Shown here one piece after another: positions 1 to 8,106 of a stretch of DNA of 64,000 nucleotides. A program made the translations under genes and the position numbers. The first letter of the stretch is position 1. The number at the start of each line of letters is the position of its first letter. The notes beneath the pieces are model-generated. The model made no database searches, was not told the origin of the DNA, and saw nothing but the letters and a program-made list of their open reading frames with translations. This stretch comes from Acidaminococcus timonensis (GTDB lineage: Bacteria; Bacillota; Negativicutes; Acidaminococcales; Acidaminococcaceae): contig NZ_FNWH01000006.1 in the NCBI RefSeq assembly GCF_900106585.1, forward strand, positions 558,001 to 622,000. The letters are read 5' to 3'.

Positions 1-572
1 AAAGATACCTTGCTTATTTCTGCAATGGATTTTTTTAATCAAGGGAAGCTTATTGGAAACCTAAACCAGAAACAAGAGTATTATCATTTTCTATATGAAT
101 ATATTGATTGCATCGGACGTTGGGAGTTTATTCATTCTCTGGCACCATTGGAACTTGAGAATTGGAGAGTAATCAGCGGGTTTACTTTAACGAATGAACG
201 GTTGGTTAAAATATTAAAACAACTATGGGAGGATACAAACGATGAATTGAGAAAGAAAAATAATAAAAGGTTGATTAAAGAATTACAGATCATTCAGAAG
301 TTTATTCAAAAAAATATTGAGCTAATAGAAATGCAGAATCCATATTCAATAGATAGACCAAGCGTTGAGATGAAGGCAAAAACAATTCATACCCATCAAA
401 AAGAAGTGGATATGATTTATGAAATGTTGAACCAGTATCCTGATAACCCACAAGCACTGGTTGAATGTGAGAAAATGATGGATGAATTTTATGAAGAGGG
501 AAAGCTAACCATTTACGAACTGCGCTCTGCGCAACGTTCGGTGGCAAGAAAAAAGAAAATTACAATTAGGAA
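1..572 (+). pseudogene. Hypothetical protein, 5' end outside window, 3' end cut by IS21
   Basis: The frame is open from base 1, so the gene starts upstream. It encodes an AT-rich, charged, helix-looking protein of at least 190 residues with many Lys, Glu and Gln; I do not recognise the family. At 572 the coding sequence runs into the left end of the IS21 element and the frame then stops inside the element at 621, adding about 16 foreign residues. If the element and one copy of the TAGGAA duplication are removed, the frame continues for about 50 codons to a stop near 3149, so the original protein was probably longer. Base composition is clearly lower in GC than the core genes, which suggests an accessory region to the left. 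Confidence 0.6.
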
Positions 573-633
573 TGTGAATGCTAATATAAAAGTGAGCCAT
601 TTAAGATCTAAATGCTCATGAAAAAGTGAGCCA
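573..633. repeat. IS21 left end with multiple transposase-binding motifs
   Basis: The end starts TGTGAATG (573-580). The motif AAAGTGAGCCA is present twice in the same direction, ending at 599 and 633. The inner copy is part of a 21-bp sequence (613-633) that is perfectly inverted at 2900-2920. Multiple terminal repeats of this kind are the usual IstA binding sites. Confidence 0.85.
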
Positions 634-695
634 CTCTGAAACAAGTTCCCCTATACTAGAGTCAGTAATTTGATTCTAAGGGGATTGATGTTAGG

Positions 696-2138
696 ATGGT
701 CATCACTATGAAAGATTATGGTCAAATTCGCCAGATGTACATTCGCGATGGAAAATCTATCCGCCAGATTGCCAGAGAAATGCATATCTCCCGTAATACT
801 GTGGCCAAGTATTGCAAAGGAAATGCACTCCCGGGCATCCGCTGCGAATATCATCGGACATCTGCAGTGATTACAGAGGAGGTGACTCGATTCATCCAGA
901 GCTGTCTGGATGAAGATGCGAAAGAACCCAATAAGAAGCAGCACCACACAGCCAAGCGGATTTATGACCGCCTGGTAGAAGAAACTGGATTTACAGGAGG
1001 TGCAAGCACAGTCCGGCGCTGCGTTCATCTGTTACGTGGCAATCTTCAGGAAGCCTTCGTCCCTTTGGCTCACCTTCCAGGTGATGCGATGCAGATTGAT
1101 TGGGGTGAAGCTGTGGTTTACCTCAAAGGAGTGCGTACTAAAGTCAATTTCTTTTGTGCCCGCCTTTGCTACAGCTGTGCTCCTTTCGTGGTCTGTTTCC
1201 GCAGGAAGAATACGGAAGCTTTACTTGAAGCATTGAGAAAAGCTCTGGAATTCTTTGGGGGCGTCCCTGCTAAGGTCATTTTTGACAATGACCGGGTAGC
1301 CGTTAAGGAAAAAGGTGGCAAAGAAGCCATTGCCCAGGAAAAGTATGAAGCATTTGCAGCCCATTATTGCTTCCATACCGTTTTCTGCAATGTCCGGAGT
1401 GGAAATGAAAAAGGACTGGTGGAGAATCTCGTAGGCTGGGTCCGCCGGAATGTCTTTGTCCCTGTACCCAGAGTAGATGCGCTGGACGAATTGAACAGAC
1501 TCCTGCTGGATAAATGCAAGGTGTATGCGAATACGCATAAAATCCCTGGACGGGAGAACCCTGTAAAGGATCTGCTCCTGGAAGACCAGAAACGTCTCTG
1601 CCCACTGCCGGGCAGCCCTTTTGATGCAAGCAGAGCAGCAGTCTGCCGAGTAACACCCTTTTCTGTTGTCCGATTCGTCGCTAACGATTATTCTGTGCCC
1701 GTGAAATATGTGGGACAGGAGGTCACGGTGCGAGCCTATGCTGAACAGATTCGGATCTTTGCCAAGGGGGAACTGATTGCTGAACACGCCAGAAACTATG
1801 GGCAAAACCAGCAGATTCTGAAACTTGCGCATTATCTGCCGTTGCTGGAATACAAGCCGCGCAGCATCCTGGAAGCAAAACCGGTACGGCAGAACCTCAG
1901 TGCTGCCCTGCTACAGTTCCTGGAGACCAATGCATTCAGCAGCGAACAGCTGGTTGAGATTCTGCGGCTATGTGCTGCCGACGGAGAGAACGCTTTTTGG
2001 GAGCACAAAGAGCAATTTATGGTTTCCGACAGGAAAGCGCATATCCTTACCGACCCGGTAAAAGTGCAGCAGACAGATCTTTCAATGTATGACCAGCTTT
2101 TACAGGAAGGAGGCACTATGTGCAGGACGCAGGTGTAA
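696..2138 (+). CDS. istA: IS21 transposase IstA
   Basis: DDE transposase of about 480 residues, the normal IstA size. Residues 5-45 form a helix-turn-helix (KDYGQIRQMY and ISRNTVAKYC). The catalytic core shows D135 in QIDWGEA, D197 in IFDND and a glutamate in the GNEKGLVEN segment around 238-243. The C-terminal part is the usual beta-barrel-like region of the family. Translation could begin at 696 or at the ATG at 708 (MKDYGQ). The 3' end overlaps istB by 19 bases, suggesting translational coupling. IstA cuts and joins the element ends. Confidence 0.95.
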   Translation: MVITMKDYGQIRQMYIRDGKSIRQIAREMHISRNTVAKYCKGNALPGIRCEYHRTSAVITEEVTRFIQSCLDEDAKEPNKKQHHTAKRIYDRLVEETGFTGGASTVRRCVHLLRGNLQEAFVPLAHLPGDAMQIDWGEAVVYLKGVRTKVNFFCARLCYSCAPFVVCFRRKNTEALLEALRKALEFFGGVPAKVIFDNDRVAVKEKGGKEAIAQEKYEAFAAHYCFHTVFCNVRSGNEKGLVENLVGWVRRNVFVPVPRVDALDELNRLLLDKCKVYANTHKIPGRENPVKDLLLEDQKRLCPLPGSPFDASRAAVCRVTPFSVVRFVANDYSVPVKYVGQEVTVRAYAEQIRIFAKGELIAEHARNYGQNQQILKLAHYLPLLEYKPRSILEAKPVRQNLSAALLQFLETNAFSSEQLVEILRLCAADGENAFWEHKEQFMVSDRKAHILTDPVKVQQTDLSMYDQLLQEGGTMCRTQV

Positions 2139-2875
2139 AGGAAGCACTCCGTTTCTATGCGAAACAGCTTAAACTTCCCACTTTCAAAGACGTCGGTGAA
2201 CCAGCGGAAAAATTCCGCCCCGGACAAAGCCTGGAAGAATTCGTGCTCGGGTTGATGAAGCGGGAATATGCATCCCGTCAGGAAAAACAGCAGCAACGCA
2301 GGCTGAAGAGAGCGCACTTTCCCATGCTCAAGACCCTGGAAGAGTTTGATCTCACAAGGCTGGAACATGTTCGGCCTGAATATGTGAAGCAGCTGGCAAG
2401 CTGCGATTTCATAAAGAGGCATGAGAACCTGGTGATGATCGGTAATCCGGGGACGGGGAAAACACATCTGATGACAGCCCTTGGAGTGAAAGCCTGTCTG
2501 CTGGGCTGGAAGGTCATTTTCTGCAATGCCACAACGCTGGCAACTGAGCTATGTGAAGCCCATGATGATTACCAGTTGCGCAAGATGGAAAAAACTTTGA
2601 GCGGAGCAGACCTGCTGCTCATAGATGAATTAAGTTATGCAAGATTCAACCAGGAAGAATCTGAAATGTTGTTCAAAGTGATTGCCGAAAGGAGTGAAAG
2701 AGCCAGTACAGTGATTACGACAAACCTGGAGTTTTCCAAATGGACGGAGATGTTTGCCAGCGAGACGCTGGTTGCCGCATTGGTCGACCGGCTCACCTAC
2801 CACTCCAGTGTTTTAAATATGAATGGACAGTCTTACCGTTTGCACAGCAGCAAACAGAAGATGACGAATGCTTAA
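2120..2875 (+). CDS. istB: IS21 transposition helper ATPase IstB
   Basis: AAA+ ATPase of 251 residues with Walker A GNPGTGKTH, Walker B LLLIDEL and a sensor-like VITTNL segment, typical of IstB, which selects the target and activates IstA. The start is a GTG at 2120 within the last codons of istA, preceded by AGGAAGGAGG. An ATG just before it at 2118 is in the wrong frame. The gene is full length. Confidence 0.94.
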   Translation: MQDAGVKEALRFYAKQLKLPTFKDVGEPAEKFRPGQSLEEFVLGLMKREYASRQEKQQQRRLKRAHFPMLKTLEEFDLTRLEHVRPEYVKQLASCDFIKRHENLVMIGNPGTGKTHLMTALGVKACLLGWKVIFCNATTLATELCEAHDDYQLRKMEKTLSGADLLLIDELSYARFNQEESEMLFKVIAERSERASTVITTNLEFSKWTEMFASETLVAALVDRLTYHSSVLNMNGQSYRLHSSKQKMTNA

Positions 2876-2899
2876 GTGGCTCAAAAATTCGTGAGCAGG

Positions 2900-2974
2900 T
2901 GGCTCACTTTTTCATGAGCATGAGTGGCTCAAAAATTCGTGAGCAAGTGGCTCACTTTTTGGTTGACATTCACA
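2900..2974. repeat. IS21 right end with multiple transposase-binding motifs
   Basis: TGGCTCACTTTTT occurs at 2900-2912 and 2948-2960, the inverse of the left-end motif, with further TGGCTCAAAAATTCGTGAGC copies beginning at about 2876 and 2924. The end closes with CATTCACA at 2967-2974, matching the left tip. Confidence 0.85.
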
Positions 2975-2980
2975 TAGGAA

Positions 2981-3174
2981 TGAGTATTCCGGCCACATAA
3001 GGCAGATTTACTACCACCCTTGTAAAGAGCGGATCATCGCGGGCGGGGGCGTTGCGTTTCGATCCTTTTGTCATTTTGTGCCGTCTGGCTTTTTTGGCGC
3101 GCGCAGCACCACGGCGGTCTACGATTCTATTTCTGATTGCCAATCAAGCTGACATCTGACATCTTTCAGCCCCG
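2981..3174. other. Residual sequence between IS21 and rfbB
   Basis: No convincing gene. On the plus strand the frame of the gene interrupted by the IS would continue to a stop near 3149. On the minus strand there is an alternative open, Arg/Lys-rich reading of about 55 codons. I cannot decide which was functional. The segment ends against the rfbB stop. Confidence 0.35.
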
Positions 3175-4170
3175 TCAGGGGCGCTCTGACTTCTTAGCCA
3201 AGATCTCTTCCCACCATTCCCGATTCTCCAGATACCATTTGATGGTTTTCTTGATTCCGTCCGCAAATTTCGTTTCTGGAAGCCAGCCAAGCTCATTATG
3301 GATTTTTGTCGGGTCGATGGCGTATCGTCTGTCATGGCCTTTCCGGTCCTTCACATAGGTAACCAGGCTTTCCGGCTTGCCCAGTTCCTTACAGATTAGT
3401 TTTACGATGTGGAGGTTCTGCATTTCGTTGTGGCCGCCTACGTTATAGATTTCTCCTGGCCGTCCTTTTTGCAGGATCAGGTCGATGGCACGGCAATGGT
3501 CTTCCACATATAACCAGTCCCGGATGTTTTGCCCATCCCCGTATACCGGCAGGGGTTTGTCCTGCAGGGCGTTGATGATCATCAGGGGAATCAGTTTTTC
3601 CGGGAACTGGTAGGGACCATAGTTGTTGCTGCACCGGCTGATGGTCACCGGCAGCCCATAGGTCCGGTGGTAGGCCAGCGCCAGCAGATCGGCTCCGGCC
3701 TTGGAGCTGCTGTAGGGGCTGGAAGGATTGAGGGGTGAAGTCTCTGTAAAGAGCAGATCTGGACGGTCCAGGGGCAGGTCCCCGTAGACTTCATCTGTAG
3801 AAACCTGCTGGAAGCGCTGGATGCCATATTTCCGGCAGGCGTCCATGAGAACGGAAGTCCCGAGGATGTTCGTTTCCAGGAAAATTGCAGGATCCAAAAT
3901 GGATCGGTCCACATGGGATTCGGCCGCAAAGTTGACCACGATATCGGGGTGTCGTTCTTCGAAGAGAGCGTATACAGCCTTGCGGTCACAGATATCCAGC
4001 TTGCGGAACTGGAAATGGGAGTGGTCCATGATGGGCGCCAGGGTAGCAAGGTTCCCGGCATAGGTCAGTTTGTCCAGGCAGATGATGTTAGCCTCAGGGT
4101 GCTGCTTCAGCACATAAAAGATAAAATTGGAGCCGATGAACCCGGCACCACCGGTTACAAGAATTTTCAT
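3175..4170 (-). CDS. rfbB: dTDP-glucose 4,6-dehydratase
   Basis: Extended short-chain dehydrogenase of 331 residues, normal for RfbB/RmlB. The NAD-binding motif GGAGFIGS is at 7-14, the catalytic triad segment STDEVYG at 124-130 (Thr125, Asp126, Glu127) and the YxxxK pair at Tyr153/Lys157. The family converts dTDP-glucose to dTDP-4-keto-6-deoxyglucose, the second step towards dTDP-rhamnose. No other rhamnose gene is next to it; the IS and the interrupted gene lie on its 3' side. The start ATG is preceded by a GAGG-type ribosome site. Confidence 0.94.
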   Translation of the reverse strand: MKILVTGGAGFIGSNFIFYVLKQHPEANIICLDKLTYAGNLATLAPIMDHSHFQFRKLDICDRKAVYALFEERHPDIVVNFAAESHVDRSILDPAIFLETNILGTSVLMDACRKYGIQRFQQVSTDEVYGDLPLDRPDLLFTETSPLNPSSPYSSSKAGADLLALAYHRTYGLPVTISRCSNNYGPYQFPEKLIPLMIINALQDKPLPVYGDGQNIRDWLYVEDHCRAIDLILQKGRPGEIYNVGGHNEMQNLHIVKLICKELGKPESLVTYVKDRKGHDRRYAIDPTKIHNELGWLPETKFADGIKKTIKWYLENREWWEEILAKKSERP

Positions 4171-4811
4171 GAGCGTGTCCTCCCGGGATTCATTATAGCA
4201 AATGGGCAGTCACTAGTCTCTAGTCACTAGTCTGCAGCCAAAGGAACAAATTTGCCCAGGGGCAAATTTGTTTGAATGTATGGCCCGCTGGGCGACCTGG
4301 GCTCGGATGTCCCTTATGGGCCATCCCTACGCAGAAACGGATATGTTGGCGTTCTTCCGTAGGGCCTACCCGTAAGGGGAGTCCGTTCCCAGGTATCAGA
4401 CCGCGACAGCGGGCGGTTCACCGAATCGCCCCTAATTCGATGAGCCCGCCCCCTCGAACGCCTTTTGTACGATCGTAATGCTTACAGAGTGCGGCCGAAC
4501 GCCATTCCATTCAAAAAAGTCCGCCCTCGTCGGGCGGATTTTATCCTGAAGCAGAGTATTGCACTTTATAATGGAAATATAAAGTCGATTCCAAACCTCA
4601 AAAATGGTGATTTTTGAGGTCAACATTTTTTTAGGCCGCAATTTTTACAGATTTTGAGGTGACAGGATCATGCCATATGAATCATTATATAAACTTTATT
4701 ATATATCGTGTCTGGAACCCAGAAGGTCCTTCACAGGGGAGCTTATCCTGAAGCGGAAATCATCAAGCACCTGGATCAGGCACTGGCAATCCTGCATAAT
4801 GAAAGAAATAT
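4171..4811. repeat. Gene-free spacer with palindromes and short repeat families
   Basis: The 640-base spacer holds a CACTAGTC-rich direct repeat (4207-4232) that recurs at 37344-37367; a near-perfect palindrome of AAATTTGCC arms (4246-4271); a hairpin-bearing element (4289-4334) that recurs at 29777-29822; and a GC-rich hairpin followed by TTTTA (4519-4545). Near 4730-4830 a short frame reads like the tail of a protein (GAYPEAEIIKHLDQ...) but has no start and is probably a gene remnant. No intact gene seen. Confidence 0.5.
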
Positions 4812-4845
4812 AAAAAACTGGGCACCATCGAGGCGCCCAGTTTTT
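4812..4845 (-). terminator. Rho-independent terminator after metI
   Basis: ACTGGGC and GCCCAGT arms form a strong hairpin with A-runs on one side and T-runs on the other, so it works in both directions. It begins immediately at the metI stop codon. Confidence 0.85.
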
Positions 4846-5506
4846 ATTTGATCTTCGTCTTATTCAATTTGCTGGAAATCTTGTTCCCGATGCTCTGTAC
4901 CACCTGCACCAGGGCAATCAGCACGATGACGGTGGCAATCATGGTGTCAGCCTGGAACCGCTGGTATCCGTAGCGGATGGCCAGATCTCCCAGGCCGCCG
5001 CCGCCCAGGGCACCGGCCATGGCGCTGGAACCGATCAGGCTGATCACGGCCAGGGTGATGCCCAGGACGATGCTGTGCATGGCTTCGGGCAGCAACACTT
5101 TCCAGATGATCTGCATGGGGCTGGCTCCCATGCTCTGGGCGGCTTCGATGACGCCGGGGTCCACTTCCAACAGAGAGGATTCGATGATCCGGGAAATGAA
5201 CGGGGTGCAGGAAATGGTCAGGGGTACGATGGCGGCGGTGGTCCCGATGGAGCTGCCCACGATGAGGCGGGTCAGGGGGATGATGGCCACCATCAGGATG
5301 ATGAAGGGGATGGACCGGAGGGCGTTCACGATGGAGCCCAGGGTTTTGTGCAGGGCAGGGTTTTCTTTGATGTGGCCCTTGCCGGTAATGGTCAGGATCA
5401 CGCCCAGGGGGATGCCGCAGATTGTGGCGATGGCGGCGGACAGGGCCACCATGTACAGGGTTTCGCCCAGGGCTTTCACCAGCAGATGAATCATATTAGG
5501 AGACAT
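4844..5506 (-). CDS. metI: Methionine ABC transporter permease MetI
   Basis: Inner-membrane permease of 220 residues with five or so hydrophobic segments and the EAA-type loop (EAAQSMGASPMQIIWKV) that docks the ATPase. It pairs with MetN to import methionine. I take the ATG at 5506 (MSPNMIH), which has GAGGTG eight bases upstream; a TTG two codons earlier is possible. It overlaps the end of metN by about 11 bases. A terminator follows directly. The usual third gene, metQ for the substrate-binding lipoprotein, is not in the window. Confidence 0.93.
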   Translation of the reverse strand: MSPNMIHLLVKALGETLYMVALSAAIATICGIPLGVILTITGKGHIKENPALHKTLGSIVNALRSIPFIILMVAIIPLTRLIVGSSIGTTAAIVPLTISCTPFISRIIESSLLEVDPGVIEAAQSMGASPMQIIWKVLLPEAMHSIVLGITLAVISLIGSSAMAGALGGGGLGDLAIRYGYQRFQADTMIATVIVLIALVQVVQSIGNKISSKLNKTKIK

Positions 5507-6533
5507 AACCAATCACCTCGTCTTTGACTTTTCTAGAATGCAGGTAATCCAGGGCCTGTTTCAGATGGCCCTCGTCACCTTCCAGTTCGATGAGCAGGGT
5601 GCCGAAGGGGGTATCCTGCAGGTTTTCGATGTTGGCGGTCAGGATATTCACATTCGTGTCGTACTTCTTGATCAGTACGGCCACCACGGGCTCGCCGGCG
5701 CTGTCGCCGATGAAGCTCAGGCTGACCAGGGCCTTGTCGCCGCTCTTGTACTCTTTGTGCAGATCCAGTTTCTTGACGAAATCGGGCAGGTCGTTGTGTT
5801 GGATGCTGGCCACGAATTCCTTGGTGGTGGTCTTCTGGGGATTGGTGAAAAGGTCCACCATGGTGCCCTGTTCGATGATCTGGCCGTTTTCGATGACGGC
5901 CACCCGGTCGCAGATCTCTTTCACTACGTTCATCTGGTGGGTGATCATGACGATGGTGATGTGCAGCCGTTTGTTGATGTCACGGAGCAGGTTCAGGATG
6001 GATTCTGTGGTCTGGGGATCCAGGGCGGAAGTGGCTTCGTCGCACAGCAGCACTTTGGGGTCGCTGGCCAGGGCCCGGGCGATGCCCACCCGCTGTTTCT
6101 GCCCGCCGGACAGCTGACTGGGGTAGTGGTCGGCCCGGTCGGCCAGGCCCACCAGATCCAGCAGGGGATCTACCTTCTTTTTAATGGAAGCCTTGTCCAG
6201 GCCCTGGATTTCCAGGGGGAAGGCGATGTTGCCGTAGACGGTGCGGCTGGCCAGCAGGTTGAAGTGCTGGAAGATCATGCCGATGTTCTGCCGGGCTTTG
6301 CGCAGCTGTTCTTCGCTGAGGGCAGTCATTTCCTGGCCGTCTACGAAGACCTTGCCACTGGTGGGCCGTTCCAGCATGTTGATGCAGCGCACCAGGGTGG
6401 ATTTGCCGGCACCGGACAGGCCGATGATGCCGAAGATCTCACCTTCGTTGATGGTCAGGTTGATGTCTTTCAGGGCATGGAGATCGCCTGAGGCGGTGTG
6501 ATAGATTTTTTCAATGTGCTCCAATTGGATCAT
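5496..6533 (-). CDS. metN: Methionine ABC transporter ATP-binding protein MetN
   Basis: ABC ATPase of 345 residues: Walker A GLSGAGKST at 38-46, signature LSGGQKQR, Walker B VLLCDEAT, and a C-terminal NIL domain (about 265-345) that in MetN senses methionine. The ATG at 6531-6533 (MIQLEHIEKI) is chosen because GGAGGTG stands just upstream. The frame stays open for 23 more codons, but those cover the riboswitch terminator hairpin and are not coding. Expression should be switched off by S-adenosylmethionine through the leader. Confidence 0.95.
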   Translation of the reverse strand: MIQLEHIEKIYHTASGDLHALKDINLTINEGEIFGIIGLSGAGKSTLVRCINMLERPTSGKVFVDGQEMTALSEEQLRKARQNIGMIFQHFNLLASRTVYGNIAFPLEIQGLDKASIKKKVDPLLDLVGLADRADHYPSQLSGGQKQRVGIARALASDPKVLLCDEATSALDPQTTESILNLLRDINKRLHITIVMITHQMNVVKEICDRVAVIENGQIIEQGTMVDLFTNPQKTTTKEFVASIQHNDLPDFVKKLDLHKEYKSGDKALVSLSFIGDSAGEPVVAVLIKKYDTNVNILTANIENLQDTPFGTLLIELEGDEGHLKQALDYLHSRKVKDEVIGYVS

Positions 6534-6557
6534 GGGGTGGACACCTCCGTGGAAAAT

Positions 6558-6590
6558 AAAAAATTCCTCTTCAGCGAATGAAGAGGAATC
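6558..6590 (-). terminator. Riboswitch-controlled terminator in the metN leader
   Basis: On the minus strand TTCCTCTTCA and TGAAGAGGAA form a perfect hairpin followed by TTTTTTATTTT, just upstream of the metN ribosome site. The left arm can alternatively pair with the GATGAAGATGAG strand that closes the SAM aptamer, the usual antiterminator logic. Confidence 0.88.
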
Positions 6591-6602
6591 AGATTTGCTC
6601 AC

Positions 6603-6722
6603 TCATCTTCATCTTTCAGGCAATGCCTGATGGACTTAGCACCGTTCGTGGAAAGGAGCGCTTTCCAGATGGTTGCCGTAACTTCATAGGGCCAGTCCCT
6701 CCGTTACTCTGGATGAATTCCG
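6603..6722 (-). promoter_or_regulatory. SAM-I (S-box) riboswitch aptamer
   Basis: The minus strand shows the conserved S-box core in order: GGAGGGACTGGCCC, then TATGAAG, CGGCAACC, GGTGCTAAGTCC and AAAGATGA, closed by a TTCATC/GATGAA stem. This aptamer binds S-adenosylmethionine. A terminator hairpin follows and metNI is the target, so high SAM should stop transcription of methionine uptake. Confidence 0.95.
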
Positions 6723-6732
6723 TGTATCTCAA

Positions 6733-6761
6733 ATGATACTGTATAAAGTACAGTTTGTCAA
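6733..6761 (-). promoter_or_regulatory. Promoter for the SAM-riboswitch/metNI transcript
   Basis: On the minus strand a perfect TTGACA (6756-6761) is 17 bases from TATCAT (6733-6738). Transcription would start a few bases before the aptamer. Confidence 0.85.
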
Positions 6762-6773
6762 GCGCCACCTTGT

Positions 6774-7672
6774 GGCCCGGTGAGTTGGGGGGAGTTCAGT
6801 CGTCTGGACGACGAAGGCGAGAGTGCAGGGCTGGACCTATCCACCAGCCATACGGCTGGTCCCCCTTCCCTTCCAGGGAAGGACAAAGAACGTTGTGTCC
6901 CCTGCGACGGAGACGACGAATAGGAATGGAACGTTGTGTCCCCCTGAAAGGGGGAAAGGGCCCGCCTTTGGCGGGTAGGGGGTTTTTAGTAGAGTCTTAC
7001 GATAACAGGGGGAACTTTTTGAACGGGTGATGGGGGGTGCTGCAGTCGGTTGTACGACGAAGGCGAGAGTGTAGACTGGACCCATCCACCGTGCATGCGC
7101 ACGGTCCCCCTTCCCTTTCAGGGAAGGACAAAATATTGTGTCCCCCTGAAAGGGGGAAGGGGCCCGCCTTTGGCGGGTAGGGGGTTTTAGTAGAGCCTTA
7201 CGATAACAGGGGGAACTATTTGAACGGGTGGTGGGGGTGTGCTGCAGTCGTCTGGACGACGAAGGCGAGAGTGTAGTGCTGGACCTATCCACCGTGCATG
7301 CGCACGGTCCCCCTTCCCTTCCAGGGAAGGACAAAGACTTGTGTCCCCCGCGACGGAGACGATGAACAGGAGTCTTCCAGTCCGTGTCCCCCTGAAAGGG
7401 GGAAAGGACCCGCTTGCGGGTAGGGGGTTTTTAGTAGAGCCTCATGATAACAGGGGGAACTTTTTGAACGGGTGGTGGGGTGTGCAGTCGATCGTACGAC
7501 GAAGCCGAAAGTGTAGGGCTGGACCCATCCACCGTGCATGCGCACGGTCCCCTTCCCTTCCAGGGAAGGACAAAAGATATTGTGTCTCCCAGTCCGTGTC
7601 CCCCTGAAAGGGGGAAAGGGCCCGCTTGCGGGTAGGGGGTTTTTAGTAGAGCCTTACGATAACAGGGAAACC
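6774..7672 (+). repeat. Array of four modular hairpin repeat units
   Basis: Four units beginning near 6780, 7029, 7223 and 7473, about 195-250 bp each. Each unit has, in order: a GTCGTC/GACGAC-type hairpin followed by GAAGGCGAGAGTGTAG; a variable hairpin (ACCAGCC/GGCTGGT in unit 1, ACCGTGC/GCACGGT in units 2-4); a CCTTCCC/GGGAAGG hairpin; an optional CGACGGAGACGACGAA block; a CCCCCTGAAAGGGGG hairpin; a CCGC/GCGG hairpin; and a TAGTAGAGCCTTACGATAACAGG tail (the tail split over about 24 bases). Short open frames cross the array but change frame between units, so it is not coding. Confidence 0.9.
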
Positions 7673-7704
7673 TAAAACAATTTTCACAAATTCACAAAAA
7701 CTAC

Positions 7705-7733
7705 TTGCTTTTACTTCTTCATCGTAGTAAAGT
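7705..7733 (+). promoter_or_regulatory. Promoter of the his operon with overlapping dyad
   Basis: TTGCTT (7705-7710) and TAAAGT (7728-7733) are 17 bases apart. The dyad TTTACT (7710-7715) / AGTAAA (7726-7731) fills the spacer and touches both boxes, so a bound repressor would block RNA polymerase. The first gene of the operon encodes a TrpR-type DNA-binding protein, an obvious candidate for the ligand of this site (inference). Confidence 0.6.
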
Positions 7734-7800
7734 AATAAACAGCTAAAGCAAACGGCTGCAGAGCCGATTGCAATCCATCTAGGAGAAAGGGGCTTCGATC

Positions 7801-8106
7801 ATGGTAGCCGGACTAAACCAACGGGAACTGAAACAACTGGCCAATGCTTTCACCCTGCTGAAGGATGAAGCTGGGGCTCTGGCTTTCCTGGAAGACATCT
7901 GCACCCCCAACGAACTGAAGGCGCTGAGCCAGCGCCTGGAAGTGGCGGTGCGTCTTCACCGGGGCGAAAATTATGCCAGGATCGTCAAGGATACGGGCGC
8001 CAGCAGCACCACGGTATCCCGGGTGAATCGCTGTTTGAATTACGGGGCAGGGGGCTATCGGACCCTGATCCCGGAACTGACCAATAAAGGAGAAGAAACC
8101 AAATGA
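7801..8106 (+). CDS. TrpR-like regulator of the YerC/YecD family
   Basis: Protein of 101 residues with the all-helical TrpR fold: LEDICTPNELKALSQRLEVA precedes the recognition helix-turn-helix around 60-80 (ARIVKDTGASSTTVSRVNRC). It belongs to the YerC/YecD family, which in Firmicutes is often found beside histidine genes; the effector is not certain. GGAGAAAGGGG lies upstream of the ATG. Its stop overlaps the hisZ start by four bases, so it is the first gene of the operon and could autoregulate it through the dyad at 7710-7731. Confidence 0.85.
   Translation: MVAGLNQRELKQLANAFTLLKDEAGALAFLEDICTPNELKALSQRLEVAVRLHRGENYARIVKDTGASSTTVSRVNRCLNYGAGGYRTLIPELTNKGEETK

Larger units (their letters stand above)
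573..2974 (+). mobile_element. Complete IS21-family insertion sequence
   Basis: The element has all IS21 hallmarks: istA and istB in overlapping order, ends that begin TGTGAATG and finish with the complement CATTCACA, and repeated internal copies of the motif AAAGTGAGCCA near both ends. It is flanked by a perfect 6-bp direct duplication TAGGAA (567-572 and 2975-2980). Length is 2402 bp. A 21-bp perfect inverted pair (613-633 with 2900-2920) lies inside the outer ends. Both genes are intact, so it looks recent and potentially active. It interrupts the gene that enters from the left edge. Confidence 0.93.

Noticed and set aside
3001-3174. Minus-strand basic peptide frame after the IS
   Set aside because: About 55 codons, Arg/Lys-rich, with no clear start and competing with the continuation of the interrupted plus-strand gene; not supported enough to call.
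4720-4843. Small ORF ending near 4840 (GAYPEAEIIKHLDQ...)
   Set aside because: No start codon with ribosome site in that frame and it runs through the metI terminator. At best a gene remnant.
6534-6602. Longer metN start 23 codons upstream
   Set aside because: Those codons are the riboswitch terminator hairpin and T-run; the ATG at 6533 has the ribosome site.
6755-7607. Short ORFs with repeated GRGFLVE-like peptides in the repeat arrays
   Set aside because: They fall in different frames in successive units, lack ribosome sites and follow the hairpins. They are by-products of the repeat sequence.
7681-7800. T-box or His leader peptide before the his operon
   Set aside because: No T-box core, no run of His codons and no terminator hairpin seen in this leader.
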